From: Rhizophagus irregularis
Lineage: Eukaryota; Glomeromycota; Glomeromycetes; Glomerales; Glomeraceae
Assembly (NCBI RefSeq): GCF_026210795.1
Contig: NC_089443.1
Span: forward strand, 4,588,001 to 4,652,000
Direction: 5' to 3'
Length of the DNA stretch: 64,000 nt
The position numbers and the translations under genes were made by a program. Positions 35,501 through 49,010 of the stretch are shown here, piece by piece. The notes under the pieces are model-generated. The model worked only from the letters and a program-made list of their open reading frames with translations, ran no database searches and was not told the origin of the DNA. Positions within the stretch are counted from its first letter, which is position 1; every line of letters starts with the position of its first letter.

Positions 35501-36970
35501 TTTGTTTTTCTCTTTTAAACTACCTAAACATTTTTTCCAACAATTTTCCATAATGAGATTATAAATTTCACCATCCAGTAAAGGAAGTAATAATGGATAT
35601 AAAATATTATGTTCCATAAAATTATATAGATCTGAATAAAATAGAAAATAATTTATTAGTATTAATGATAATAAAGCTTATATAATTTTAAAAGACTATA
35701 CCATTATTATTTATATCTAAAGAAGCAATAGGAATTCCTAATTCAATCGAATAAATAGTAATTTTATCCTTGATTCTTAGGCAGACAAACTTTTTATTAC
35801 TAGAAATTTTGATATCTTTTATTTCTAACTATTTTAAAATAATTAATAATTAATTGTTTATATTTCCGAAGAATTTTAGAACTAATAACTTTTTAATACA
35901 CAGTATTTCGTTACCTTATTCTCAAAACCGGTGCTTTTTGTTTTTCGCTTGGAACCTTTTGGATTTTTTTCTACCTATTTTAAAATAAATAATAATTAAT
36001 TATTTATATTTTCGAATAATTTTACTCTTTTAATACACAATATTTCGTTACCTTATTCTCAATATTTTTCTATTTTAAAATAAAATAATAATTAATTATT
36101 TATACAGTATCTTCGAATTAATAACTTTTTAATATACAGTAATTCGTTACCTTGCTCACAATATTTTTAAATGTTATGCTTTTTTTAGTATCAAGATCCC
36201 ACTCATGAATGTAATTGTTTGATAATAAATAAAGTTTACCACATTTTGATATTTCAATAAAATCTACATTTTCGAGTACAGCGTAATTTAATTCATTCCA
36301 CCACCACCATTTAAACCATTTGTTATCTTTCCAATAAAGGTTAATTTTATCAAATTTACGAAATATGTGACCAAACATATGATCAAATATATGATCATTA
36401 ACATCGTGATCTTGATCTTGATTATCTATATATACAATAAATTTACCATTTAAATCAAAGGTACTATGTAATTTATGTTCTTTATTTGATGGATTAATTC
36501 CAATACATGACATATATAGAAATGGGTTGATAAATATTTCTTTATTATTATCACTCATATTGACTATATCTAAATTTTTTTTTTAAAAAAAAATATTAAT
36601 CATTGTAATTAAGTACTTAATTAAATATTAATTATCACTTACTTAAAATTTTTCTGTTATTGTAAATACAGGCAAGTCTTCTATCATCGGAAACACATAT
36701 TTGGTCTATAATATCTATTTTTTCTTTAATATCTATTTCTTCTTTAACATCTATTTCTTCTTTAATAACATCACTTAATTTAAATGATTTGTCTAATTTA
36801 AGTGGACCTTCATCCGTATCCTCAACGTCCCAACCGACAAATGAACGATCTTCTTGACTATAAGTAACAAGGTATTTTTCATTTGGTGATACTTCTATCT
36901 TCGTAATAGGTTTACCGTTATGTGGTTTAGATTTCTCATTTTCGATAGCGATTTCAATATTGTCAATCAT
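32589..36970 (-). CDS. WD40-like / ion-transport-domain channel protein, copy C
   Basis: Eight exons: 36643-36970, 36151-36569, 35702-35828, 33721-35631, 33198-33647, 32958-33136, 32800-32876, 32589-32730. They sum to 3633 nt, giving 1210 residues. Intron positions and phases equal those of copy B, exon by exon. The N-terminal WD40-like blade reads PITKIEVSPNEKYLVTYSQE then FVGWDVED, followed by a unique acidic repeat (KEEIDVKEEIDIKEKIDI). A second blade in exon 3 has KDKITIYSIELGIPIASLDI. The membrane half keeps FNVFLGCFTAAASV, LSFEVRQFIYSPSK, FVIFFIIVISFAHAF-like spans, a pore-like FLTGDTSAL and the S6 block IYLMNLFIGLLNMAIEKENN. It is likely a plasma- or endomembrane cation channel with a cytosolic sensor. 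It is intact. A tryptophan run (KWWWWNEL) in exon 2 is peculiar to this copy. Confidence 0.85.
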
Positions 36971-38932
36971 TTTATAAATTGTTAAATCCCTAACGGTGAA
37001 TAGAAAGAAAACACAAGGAAATGCCTTATATTTATGATTTTATTTCACACTATTTGGAGGCTGAACCTGGCAACCCGCTGTAGTAGGCATAAATAATTTA
37101 ATAATTACGGAAATGTCAATTAGGCAATACCCGTCACAATTGAAAATTCTGACGGATCTCCCACAGCCTATACCACTGTCCTCAACCTCGTACTTAGCCA
37201 TTTTACACGAGAAAGTACAGTACTTGCGCCAAATAAAATTTGCAAAACATAAAAATTATTCCGCAACAATATCCAATCCACAAATTCTTGTTTGTGGCTT
37301 TTTGGTTAAAACTAAAAGGCAAAGTACCACAAACCGGTTTTAACATACATTAACCTTCCGGATAATTTTTTGACGTGCATAATAGGACCCATAAATAATA
37401 TATATATATGGTAGGGACGTAGGGTACACGGGGACAGGGTACACAGAGTTAGGCGGAGTAAAGTTTTGATTTGCTCCATAGTTAGGTCTTTTTTTAAAAA
37501 ATTAGTTTGTGTAAATTTGACGCCACCTAACCCTATACAGTACTGCAGTATATATATTTCTGGGTCCTTGCATAATATTTGTTTATTAGATCAGAAATAT
37601 TTATTTATTTGCAACTTTAATAATTAGAACTTTTTAATATAAACAAATATAATATACAGTATTTCGCAAAGTGATACAAAGTGATCATTTTAAAACAGAA
37701 TAGCTTCCTTTTTAAGAGTAAGCCAAGCCCAGGCTCCTTATTAGACATTCGCATCAGTGGCGCAAGAGATTCGATCGAATAAAGTACGTTATTAGATGAA
37801 AAATACTTTATATGTCACATGTCACACAGAATTTCAGTCCTTTCGATTCAATTTCGTCTAAAAAAAAAGAAAAGCTTAGATCGGTGACGTAACAAAGAAA
37901 TTTTAATGGCTTCCGTATCATTATTTTTTTTTGTTGAAGAATTCTAAATATAGATTCTCATTTCAAATGCCAAGAAAACATTAAATCCACTCCTTTATTA
38001 GCAAGAATTAGGATTTCATTGGTCATAGGATTCTTGTTTCATTTAACTGATTTTATTGTTGTCTTTTAAATACTGTAGGGTAATTCTCTTTAAAGATTCT
38101 TTCTGATGCTTATATTGCGTAACTTATACTGTCTGTGATTATTACTCCAGCTGCTTTTGAAACATGACTTGAAGGCTCTGTTATATTATAATACTTATAT
38201 TGTTCTTTTAACAATTCACACATTTGATTTTTTTCAATTGTCACTATAATTATTAAATTTGAATATCAGATTATTAGATTCTTTGGCGTTCGATATCTTG
38301 AATATTAAAGTGATCGTAATCTAAGAACCGAACATTTTGTCATTATCAGAGATATAATTTATTGAGCTCCCATGTTAACATTTTGGTTAGTAATGTAATT
38401 ATTTCCGTTCTTGAATTTCAATCATCATCTTCATATGCAGTTACCAGAAATTTGTAATGGCTCAATATAATGAAACGAAAAGTAAAATTCCAAACTTCAA
38501 TTATCAGTACTGTTATGAAGAGACTTCAATAGATATGAATCATATTATCATAATGTTCAAACAAATCTTGTATTGATCCTGCGTTCTTTATCAAGTTTCA
38601 TATTTCATTTTTTTTATAACCATAATCAATATTGAAGGTACGATTATTATGCAAAATCTATTAAATTTTTTAATAACTTTTATTATGCCAGGTACTTAAA
38701 TATCAATCATCTTAAAGGTTTATTTATACCGAAAATAATGAATTTTTATAAAATTTTGACGCGAAAATTTAAATTAATAAAATTTCCATAGAATTTATTT
38801 AAAATTTAAAAATGTAATTTTTCAATTTATACATCTATAATATAATAATAATTGTTTTAAAAATAATAATAGAAATAATTTAAATAAATTTATTATGTAC
38901 AATAATAACACGATATTTTAAATAAATTAATT
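36971..38932. other. Intergenic region between copy C and the AtuA-like gene
   Basis: Contains the copy C promoter, a short (TA)n run at 37396-37408, and a ggtagggacgtagggtacac-type G-rich patch near 37408-37470. A 22-nt stretch starting AATTATTTCCGTTCTTGAAT at 38396 also appears at 30575. A 76-codon frame at 37113-37343 looks like chance. No gene is supported. Confidence 0.45.
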
Positions 38933-41591
38933 CTAAAGCTTAGAAAACCAATTTGAAGGAACATTAACTCCAAAGCTAAGTAGCATTTGAGCAAAAGTTT
39001 TTCCTTGTTTATCAATATTTAAAGAACTCAATCCTCCTCCGCCTATTAAATTACATAATTAAAAAAAAAAAAATTTTTATATATTTAAAGAAATTGACAA
39101 TAAAGAAATTTTGCAATAAATATTAAATGAAATCTTACCTAGACTCTTAGTTAACACAAAATTTAATCCATTACAACCCGGTAATTCATATCTTTTCACC
39201 GTACCTTCACATAAATGTGCCATATAATCCTTAACGGCCTACAAAAAAAATTATTTAAGAAAAATTTATTATAAAAATTCTCATTACTAAAATTAGAGAA
39301 AAATTCTTTCATTTCATAAACCTTTTCGGTCAACGTCTTTTTTAGAAGAGGATAATATTTTGCTTCTCTCGCTATAATACCTATTGTATTAAAAAATTAT
39401 TAATAATCGGTTAAAATTATTTTTTGTAATTACGCATATATTTACCAATATTACTAGTATTTCCTTTATCACCGCTTCTTCCCCATGCTAATCTTATTAA
39501 AGGAACCTTTATAGTACCACCAATTTTACTGACATCACTTTCAAATTCATCATCGGAATTTTCGGGTAATGGAGGCGCTATGTCACTATTATTATTTGTA
39601 GGTCCCTCAAAATATACAGGTACCATTTCATCATTTCCAACTACTAAATAAGCAGGAACAACATTCTTTGAAACAAGGTATGAAAAATGTACAAGACACG
39701 GTGAAGGATGAGGTCTCCCCGATCCAGCACCACCTGTAAAAAAAATATATTAAAAATTAAGTCCATATTCAATTATAAAAAAATTAATTAGAAAATCATT
39801 TATATACCTGTAATTCCGGGAGCCATACAAGTGGCAGCCTAATAAAATAAAATAAAATTTATAACTTATATAGAAATAATTAATAATGTATTTAATTCAT
39901 ACATACTGGAGCAAGTTCCATTCCAAAAATTATTAAAGCCTGCGGATCATCATGATGAACTGTAATATTTAAAATAACTTCTCTTGTATCATGAGCTCTT
40001 GCATGAGGTCTAAACAATTATAATAATTGATTAAAACTAATTATAAGAATATAATCTATAATACTAAAAAATTTACCCATATGTATGTTCAGCTCCTAAC
40101 GGTTCAATATTTACATCACGAAAAGTATTCATTCCGAGTTGTTTTAACATTAAATGAGTTTTCATAATAATCGAAAATCCTACAGTTGATGCCTTTAAAA
40201 ATTAAAAAAAATTAGCTAAATATTATCCTTAAATAATCGTAATCATTATTATTATAAATTTACATACTTTCTTCCAAGCATCGATTCCTCCAATAAGTAA
40301 TGAACCAGTCATTTTATAACCATCCAAATAAATACCAGAAACTTTTAAATATTCAGTTGGAGGTCTCCCTTTAGCCCCTGTAACCAAAACTTTATCCTTT
40401 TCAATTTGTACCAATTTAACATTCCTTAAATCCAATACAACATCAGGTAAAATATATGATCCAGGATCCAAAACTTCATAAAGCATTTGTTCTCCTACAG
40501 TAGCAGTGGTAACTATACCTCCAGTCCCTTTCGGTTTTGTGACAAAAAAATTCCCATTTTCTAAACATTCAACAATAGGATAACCAATATTTATCCATCC
40601 ATCATTATCAGAAAATGCGCTTTCTTCCCAGTCAGTAAAATTTCCTCCTGTAGCTTGACATCCACATTCAATAATATGTCCAGCTAATGACCCTGATGCA
40701 AGTTTATCCCAATCATTATGTGGATCCCATTTAAATTCATGAATTAAAGGTCCAACTACTAACGCACTATCTACACATCTACCTGTAATTACAATATTTG
40801 CACCGGAATCAAGTGCTTTTGCAATTGGTATAGCTCCAAGATATGCATTAAGTGAAACTATTTGTTTTTCTTCATCTGGAAAATTTTCTGAATCTTTTTC
40901 ATTTCCAATTATATGTGTAAAATCATAAATGTCTCCTTTTTGCGTAAGTTCTTCAATTTGATTTAATATATCATCACCTGTAATTGCTGCTACAGTTAAT
41001 TTTCTAACTTCTATTCCACTTTCTTTAATTGCCTTTTCTACTGCTTGTTTACATGCTAAAGGATCCAATCCTCCTGCATTTGTAACAACTTTAATATTAT
41101 ATTTAATTAAATCAGGTAAGAGTCGTTTAATAACAAACGTAACAAATTCTGCAACATATCCTCCTTCTCCTGCTCCTCCTAATTTTGATTTTTCTTTGGA
41201 ATTTCTACGACGGGCCAAAATTCCCATTGTTACCTCTAATAAAAAATTCGATTGAAGTAAGTTGCGATTTGCGATTAAAAAAAAAAATTTTTAATGAAAT
41301 GATTTTTTTTTGTAAACTCAATTTGATTTATTCATTATTTAATAACTTACCGGCTAGATAATCAGCGACTAAATAATCCAATTTTTCTTTCTCCTTTTTA
41401 ACTAATTGTGACGCTGCAGAAACAGAGTCACCCCAAAACGCACTAACAGAAAAAGAAAAAGTCGGTATTTTTTTTTAAAAAAAAAAATTAATTACTTTAT
41501 TAAATTGTCAAATAAAATTTTTTATTAAAAAAAAAAAAATTACATTATATATTAACCTATAACAACCAATACGAACAGGTTTAGAAGTCAT
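38933..41591 (-). CDS. AtuA-like (DUF1446) protein
   Basis: Ten exons: 41557-41591, 41351-41442, 40268-41235, 40077-40192, 39907-40009, 39808-39838, 39446-39733, 39322-39380, 39139-39238, 38933-39042. They sum to 1902 nt, giving 633 residues. The N-terminus RIGCYSAFWGDSVSAA and the following KLDYLVADYLAEVTMGILAR are typical of the DUF1446 / acyclic-terpene-utilisation AtuA family. The large exon 3 has VVTNAGGLDPLACKQA, NIVITGRCVDSALVVGP and LASGSLAGHIIECGCQATGG. The C-terminal third (RLAWGRSGDKGNTSNIG, then KDYMAHLCEGTVKRYELPG) matches the AtuA C-terminal ferredoxin-like part, with the RSGDKG motif intact. In bacteria the family acts in citronellol/geraniol breakdown; the fungal role is not established, so no reaction is claimed. 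Two broken copies of its 5' end lie elsewhere in the window. Confidence 0.9.
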
Positions 41592-43570
41592 TGTTAATAA
41601 ATTATCTAAATTATCGAACCGAAAAAAAAATCGAGAAAAAAATTTTTTTTTAATCTGCCGATCTTATTTATATTGGACAAATTTGCTGTAACTTTATTAA
41701 GTATAGGCTGATTAACAAAATTTTGGCACGACTCTTATCTGTTATATATCCCGTCTGATAGTAGATTTTTTTGCGAGAAAAAAAAAATACAAATTTTAAT
41801 TTGTTAGAATTTAATTTATTAGAATTTAATATTAATAGATACTTATTGTATTTTATTACTTCATTTTAATGCTAATCTTAATAAAAATAATAAAAACATA
41901 ATACTAAAATTACAATACTTTATTATTTATGTTGTATTAATCACATATTCACATGACACATGATATGCTGTTAGACGATCAATGAAAATAAAATGTACTT
42001 AATATGGATATATAATGTGTCGCATTTTGAGTGGATAAAAAAAAAAATGTAAATGGGACCGGACCGGTCCCAGTCCTCAAATCCGGTCCCAGGACCGATT
42101 AAAGACCAGACTTTACCATCACAAATCTATTACAATTTACGATTACCTATTTATTTATTTGAAGTTGAGAGAAAAAATTTCTAAAATATTTTTATTTCCA
42201 TTGCACAATTCTGATAATTCTGTTATCCTATATTTTATTAACGACGGGCTTGGTTAGGGACTTGAGGTTTGAGAAAAAATTTATAATCCATAATCTACTT
42301 ATTAATTGTAATTGAAATTTTTCTTATAACAGATTATACTGTAAACTTGCAAAAATATGGTTAGTTCAAAAACATAACAGCGTTGTTCTGAAACCGGATC
42401 CAGATTGGATGAAATTGAGCATCCAAAAAAAAAAATAATTTATTACATTATAAACTTTTACGCTCTTGATTTTAATTTTACCTTAGGAGAACTAAAGTAG
42501 AACCGAGGGAACCAAAATGAAGCTCAGAAAAGCGTCTCCAATACTCCATCCTTAATCACATATTAATTAATATATCGACTTCTTTAAAAAAAATAAAAAT
42601 GATCTAAATTGTTATGAAACTAACTGCATTCACAATCAGAAACTAATGTACAGTACAGTACAAATGTCGAATATTGCAGTTTTCATTGGATGAACAAAAA
42701 TTAGTTGAGAAAGGTTTTTCTGCGCTAAAAAAGTCTACTTTCTATAAATAAATGTGGTTTAAATTTACTAAATGCAGTACAATATTTTTATTATGATTTT
42801 ACTGTATGCAGCATACCTAAGCGCCATATGCGTTTATTAAATTTGATGGCTGTGTTATTCACCACAATAAAGTTGGTCAAATTTATATCACTAAGAAATT
42901 TACATTTAAAATTACTAAATATATCAAACGACGATGATGATAAATTTTTATATTCAGTATGCAGTATATGCAAACGTACAGACTTATTACAAAAGTAGTA
43001 ATTTAAAATGAACGAAATAATCTGATCTTAAACAAATATGAAACCGATAATTATAACTAAAATTCCAATTTACAGTATATTATTACATTGTAAATTAATA
43101 TAACGTAAACTTTACATAAAGTTCAATAAAGTTATTTAAAATGAAGTTGGAATGTTAAATTAAAAACCACATCAATCGGTTTCGACAACAAAGTTCTTCT
43201 TCTAGAACGATTCTTATATTATTTTTAAATCTTGACAACTTTTATATTTATTTCATAATAATATATATTAAATGTTAAGCCACAATTAAAGATCATTGTT
43301 TTGCTGCGTTAAATTATAAAAGTATCGTTTTTAGATTATCTCTTAGTTTATTTACTGCCAAAAAAAATAATTGAGATGCAAAACAATCAAATGCGCCGAT
43401 TGTTCATGCAAGATACGCCTTTAGATAACCTTTTTTTGTACGACTAAATCATCAAAGCAATAAGCACGCCAGCATGATACCCATGCAAGTGATGCTTATT
43501 TTCCTTTAATATATTTCACAATAATTCACTTTTTAATATAAATAAAGCAATAAAATATACGTATATTCCT
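41592..43570. other. Intergenic region upstream of the AtuA-like gene
   Basis: 41592-42270 is the upstream region that was duplicated, in parts, to 30890-31145 and 55300-55510. 42055-42115 is a GC-rich patch of ggtcc/ggacc words like that at 18345-18460. Beyond that only AT-rich sequence is seen; the 60-codon frame at 42791-42973 is not convincing. Confidence 0.45.
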
Positions 43571-43571
43571 A

Positions 43572-46500
43572 GTGGGTCAAATGGATGGAATTTCCGTAGT
43601 TTCCGTAATCATTGATGATGAAATCAAAAATAATAAATTCAATGAGACCGACGAAAATAATATCAACGACACTAAAGATACTGATGAACCACATAACGGT
43701 AATCCTATAACTAAAATAAACCTTTCATCAAATGAGAAATACTTTGTTACTTATAGCAAAGTAGATTCATCAATTATCTGTTGGAATGTTGAAAATGTAA
43801 AATTTTCTGCAACATATATGTGTGTTTCCGACGATAAGAAACTTGTGTATGTGGAAATGGATAATGGAATAAGTAACTAAATAATTATTATTAATAATCT
43901 TACAAATTTATGGTATTTATCTAATTTTAATTATTTTGAAAATAATTTATTAGAAATACGTGATATTATGACGAATAATTGTCAAAAAATTAAATTAGAT
44001 TGTGTTGATTATTGTTCTTAAAGGTGAACTCATTTTAAGTAGTGGTGGCAAGATTTTAATTTATTCCATGCAAAATAAAGATAATCTATGGAAATGCAAA
44101 AGAATATGTAAGAAACTAATAGATGCTAATTTGTTGAGTATATCAATATATGATAAACTTTATTTATATTTAAATAATTCCATTTATGAATGGAATCTTA
44201 TTAATGAAAAAAGTATAAAAATACTGGATATTGATGAAGAGATGAAATATATTGATAGGAAGCTTATCAGAATTTCCAGTAATGAAAATTTAGCTTGTCT
44301 AAGAATCAAGAGTAAAATTATTATATATTCATTTGAATTAGAAATCCCTATTGCTTCTTTGGACATAAAAAATGGTATGATTTTTATAAGTTAATAATTA
44401 CCATGCTATATAACATCATTTCTTATTTAGATATTCAATTATGTAAGCTTATAAAACTTCCTGCTTTATGTACTCTATTATTTTCCTTATTCAGTATTAT
44501 ACCAAGTAATGAATTTTGGGATTCTGTCATGAAGAGTTGTAGTGAAAAATGTTTAAACCATTTAAAACAATCACCAAAAAAATTTCTGGTAATTTTACAT
44601 CAGATTTGATTTGCGCAAGAAATGAAAAGATCAATTTAAAAGATGGAATAGGTATAATTGGATTTAAGTTATTTAATGATAGTGATATCATTATATTAAC
44701 AGAAATTGGTCTTCTTATTTACCATTTTAATGAGAATAAAAAATCTATTTCATTAAACTATTTTTACTATATGAACTTATGCAATAAGGAAGTATTGTCA
44801 AATTATTATAAAGATGTGTTTTTAAAATCTAATTTACCTTTACCAAATTATGATAGTTTTAAACTTTGTGATGGATGGGTTTCAAATATAAAAGATAATA
44901 AGGAGTTTCTTTCGAAATATGGTGTTGAATTATTATTATTCGCAATTAAAGAACATAAGGTAGAATTAATAGATGAAGTCTATAAAAAGTGTATCAATTA
45001 TTTTAAAGAAGATTTGAAAAACAATAAGATATTCTTAAGTATTATTACGTCTATAATGTCATTATTGAACAAATATTATCCAGAGTATATTTTAAAATAT
45101 TCAATAGAAACTATAATGATTATAGATTCTCCTTTTTATATATGAAATAGAACATCAAAATGTCAATTTACATCTTTATTCTTTTCAATACCTTAAAATC
45201 AATCTATTTTATGGTCAAAATATAATATATTAATAAGGAACTTAGAAGATAATCATATAATAATGTATAAAATACTGGCTTTTATTCAAATTTTAATAAT
45301 TTTACCCTTTCTACCAATTTATTTCGCTACATTTCACATATTATATAAGTATGGCTTTATTGATCATACTTCTGATCATGGTAACTTTTCTCTTTTTTAT
45401 TTTTATATTATTGATCATATTGAATACATTGTTTGTAAATTCCCAAAATATAACATGATAGCAACACCAACAATTACTTTTATGAATCCTTATATTAAGT
45501 TTGTTAACTATCCAAAAGAATATAATTGGGTTTAGGAATTAATCAGCCCTCAACCTAGTCCATTTGTTGAAATAGTAAATAATTAATTTTAAATGGAACG
45601 CTTATGGAAAATATTATTATGCATCAATTTGGATTGGTTTTATAGCTTTATTTGGATGCTTTACTGCTGCTGCAACAATTCCTCAGTAATATATCGACTA
45701 AATTACCCATAAAAAGCTTCTGAAAGCTACAATTGTACTTGGACTTTTTCATTTGAATTTTGAAGTTCGCCAAATTATCTATGATCCTTTTAAATGGTTG
45801 CAAGATTTTTGGAATCTTACAGGTATAATATTATTTAATACATTATTTAAATAAATCATCTCTAATTGTGTTGTTTAATATTGTAGATGTAATTGCAGTC
45901 TTACTTCCCATTGGTACTTCAATTTATTGGCTTCAAACAGATTATAGAAATATTCCCATACTTTCTTTTACATGCCTGTTCTTAGATATAAAGCTAATAG
46001 TATTTCTTAGAATATTTGAATCTTTTGGTATATTTTTCAAAATAATACTAAGAGTTGGAAAACATATTATTTCTCTCTTATTTGTGTTGCTAACTATTAT
46101 AATTAGTTTTACACATGCATTTTATATCCTTTTATCACCAGAAACCGATTTTTCTTTTAAGAAATATATGAATAATAATGATCCAAATAATCCTTGGAAT
46201 TTGGTTTCTGCTTATTATCGAGTATTTGAAAATGGAACTATTGATTACAACCCATATATGATTCAACCACCTAATGGAAATACAAATATGTTTGCAAATT
46301 ATAAAACTGCTCTCTTAGCAACATATTTATTCTTAACAGGTATGGAAATAAATTCACTCTATTTTACAAGCAAATATTTTAATGATATATTATACTTTAT
46401 CACAGGTGATTCAAGTGCACTGTCTAACTGGTCATACGTTGATAATCCATCACTTGCAATAATGTTTGTCTTATTTTCACTCTTCATTAGTATATATATT

Positions 46501-46973
46501 ATGAATTTGTTTATTGGATTAATCAATAATGCAATTCAAAAAGCTGATAATAGAGTCTCATATCTTATATATAAAGCAGAGGTATAGTATTATCTTATTT
46601 AATATAAAGTATTATGTAAAAACGCTAAAATTTTCAAATTTCTTACAGATTCTAGCTGAAATTGAGTTATTTTATCTATTACCATATCAAAGGCGCTGGA
46701 ATACATGGTTCCTGAAGTAATGTGTGTAAAATTTGTTCATTTTTTTTTAAAAAAAAAAATGATTTTTACTAACATATAAATTTATCTTTTATAAAGATAT
46801 TACTATGCTAATGTTGATATTGTTCGTGAAAAAGTTAAAGAAATGATTCGTGAAGGTGAATGGAATACCGATGAATTTTCGGAAATGAAGCAAAATTTGT
46901 TAAAAAATCTCAATATTAAATACAATCCTAACAATAATATTGATTATCTGAACTCTGAAGAAAAAAGGATTTA
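43572..46973 (+). pseudogene. Channel-family copy D, decayed full-length copy
   Basis: All eight exon regions are recognisable, from the WD40-like start (GNPITKINLSSNEKYFVTYS) to the helical tail (WNTDEFSEMKQNLLKNLNIK). The start position aligned with other copies reads GTG; the next in-frame ATG is at 43581. Exon 1 ends in a stop without a usable donor, exon 2 is frameshifted (TAA near 44020), and exon 4 is shortened after SPKKF with a frameshift. A stop follows SPFYI (45143-45145), a TAG stands at 45533-45535, the RDIYKTWNG stretch is deleted near 45585, and a TAA sits at 45687-45689. The part from 45888 (pore and S6, FLTG...GDSSALSNW) is far better preserved than the N-terminal half, with an intron of about 66 bp that is open in frame. 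Confidence 0.85.
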
Positions 46974-48990
46974 GTTTATTTCGAATGTAAACATTGTAGA
47001 AAAAATATGCATAAGGATAAGAACACGATAAAGTTACTTAGTTTCAATTTTTTTAATTTTTTTAAATCTATATAAATAATAATAAAAAAGAGTAAATTAA
47101 ACATAAATTCTTAATCATCTTATAGGAATTTTGAAAAGAAACGATAAAATATTGTCATAATAAACAAATAATTGCGATATATCTCATACACTTTTTTTGA
47201 TTCAATAATGCGAAGTACGCCACTGAGATTCAGTTTGACGTAGACGTTACCGTTTACGGTTTACCCGGATACAATCTAGGTATTCCCGGGTATTTATGAG
47301 TATCCAATAACAAACGAGTAAAAATAGATAATACTCGTTTTGTATCTGTTTATGTAAACCCTCGGTAATTGCTCATAAATTTTGCCAGAATTAAGATGTT
47401 AACTCTGGCCAGAATTTTAATGCCGGCCGGAATTAATGTTTATATATCATGAATGTCAGTCGCAAAAAAATAATTTATGATGACCTAAAGAGATCATTGA
47501 TTCTGACCAAAATTATAATTTTCGGCCAGAATTAAGTGGTGGTGAGTTTTAGCAATAAGCAATGCTTATCCTAAAAGACTCCATTTTGTTTTATATTCGA
47601 TAAATATCTTGATTTATATGTTTATTGAGAAAATAACAGGTCTTTATCCGGGTAATACCGTTTTGGAGTCGAGTAACACATTTTTTGATTTGGGTATGAT
47701 CCGGATCCAGAAATTCTTTGACGCATCACGAATTCACGATTCACGACAACAAAAATGTCTTTTTAAATCCTGAATATTTAAATACCGAACCTTAAGCCTA
47801 CGCATAATCCCGGTTAATTGGTAATAATGTAATATTGGTCGGTCATTAATTATTTAGTTAATTTTTCGAACCCTTATAAATTGCAATTAATATATATTTT
47901 GCTCAGTTTCTCACTTTAAAAATTAATTACAGTAATCCAAATTTTAATAATTTGGGCCGTTCTCTTCAATTTGATCAGATAATCAGATAGTGATGACATT
48001 GTGCTCAAGTATCAAAATCAATAACGAGATCAATTAAGCAACGGATTTTTTTTTGATAAGTTAAAAGGCAATACAAATTTGTATCCTATTCTTCTATTAT
48101 ATAATTTATTTTAAAAATTTCTTGCATTAAACCAATTTTTCTTATATTGAAAAGGATGATGCTGAGAACTCATTTTTGTTAATAAAAAATAAAATAAATT
48201 GAATGATTACCGAGCGTTTTTTATCAATTGAAGATCATTGTAGAAAAAAGATAGTTTTTAGGCTCATCAAAATAGGAAACTCCATTATTCTTTTGACCAA
48301 TCAGATCACTCATCTGAGAACGCCCTTTATCAACAAATTTTTGTTGATAATAATAAAAATACAAAAAATCTATTAAAAATTATCTATTACCGTATAGCAC
48401 TGCCTAAAATACCCCGGGTGGTAGAGTATTTTATCATGGTGATATTGTATTACTGATCTCAAGATTATCTTTTTTGACAAACATTTTTTAAAATTAATTT
48501 TACACTTTTTGGTGTTGTATTCTTTTTCTGCACACAAAACTGTTAAGCAACGATTTCATGAAAAAAGAACCGATTTGGCAGCTATTCCAGGTGACCTTTA
48601 CAACCACTTGATGTGTCAATAAATAGATCTTTTAAATCAAAGGTAATTATTTACCGTAACTTAAATAATTAAATAATTTATTAAATTAACCTTTAATTTT
48701 TTAAAATTAGGTACGAAACAGTTTATCATTTATTAAGTAACGCAATTAAGTAATAAAGTTATTGGTTAAATCAAGTATACTATGTATGAATGATAAAATA
48801 CCTGGTTCTATATCAATTTACCTCATTTAAAAAATTGAATTATACCCGGGTCTAAATCAAAAAAAAATTTTTTTGTTTAATAAAATATCCGGATATTACT
48901 ATGAGGGTACACGGAAAAGGTACGGGTATTCTAGGAGATATGGCAAGCGAGGGGGTCTCACTACTAACTGATTCTGACCATAATTTCTTA
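46974..48990. other. Intergenic region with CCAGAATT and CCCGGGT words
   Basis: 47385-47540 holds several copies of a (gg)ccagaatt(aa) word in both orientations, also found at 61800-61930. 47270-47300, 47640-47700, 48400-48420 and 48840-48860 carry related tacccggg(t) words. A 63-codon frame at 48901-49092 (MRVHGKGTGILGDMASEGVS) is unassigned. No gene is supported. Confidence 0.4.
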
Positions 48991-49010
48991 TGGAATTTGC
49001 ATAAACATCT

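Noticed and set aside
37113-37343. 76-codon plus-strand frame
   Set aside because: No family, no conserved relative in the duplicated regions, and it lies in the probable promoter area of copy C.
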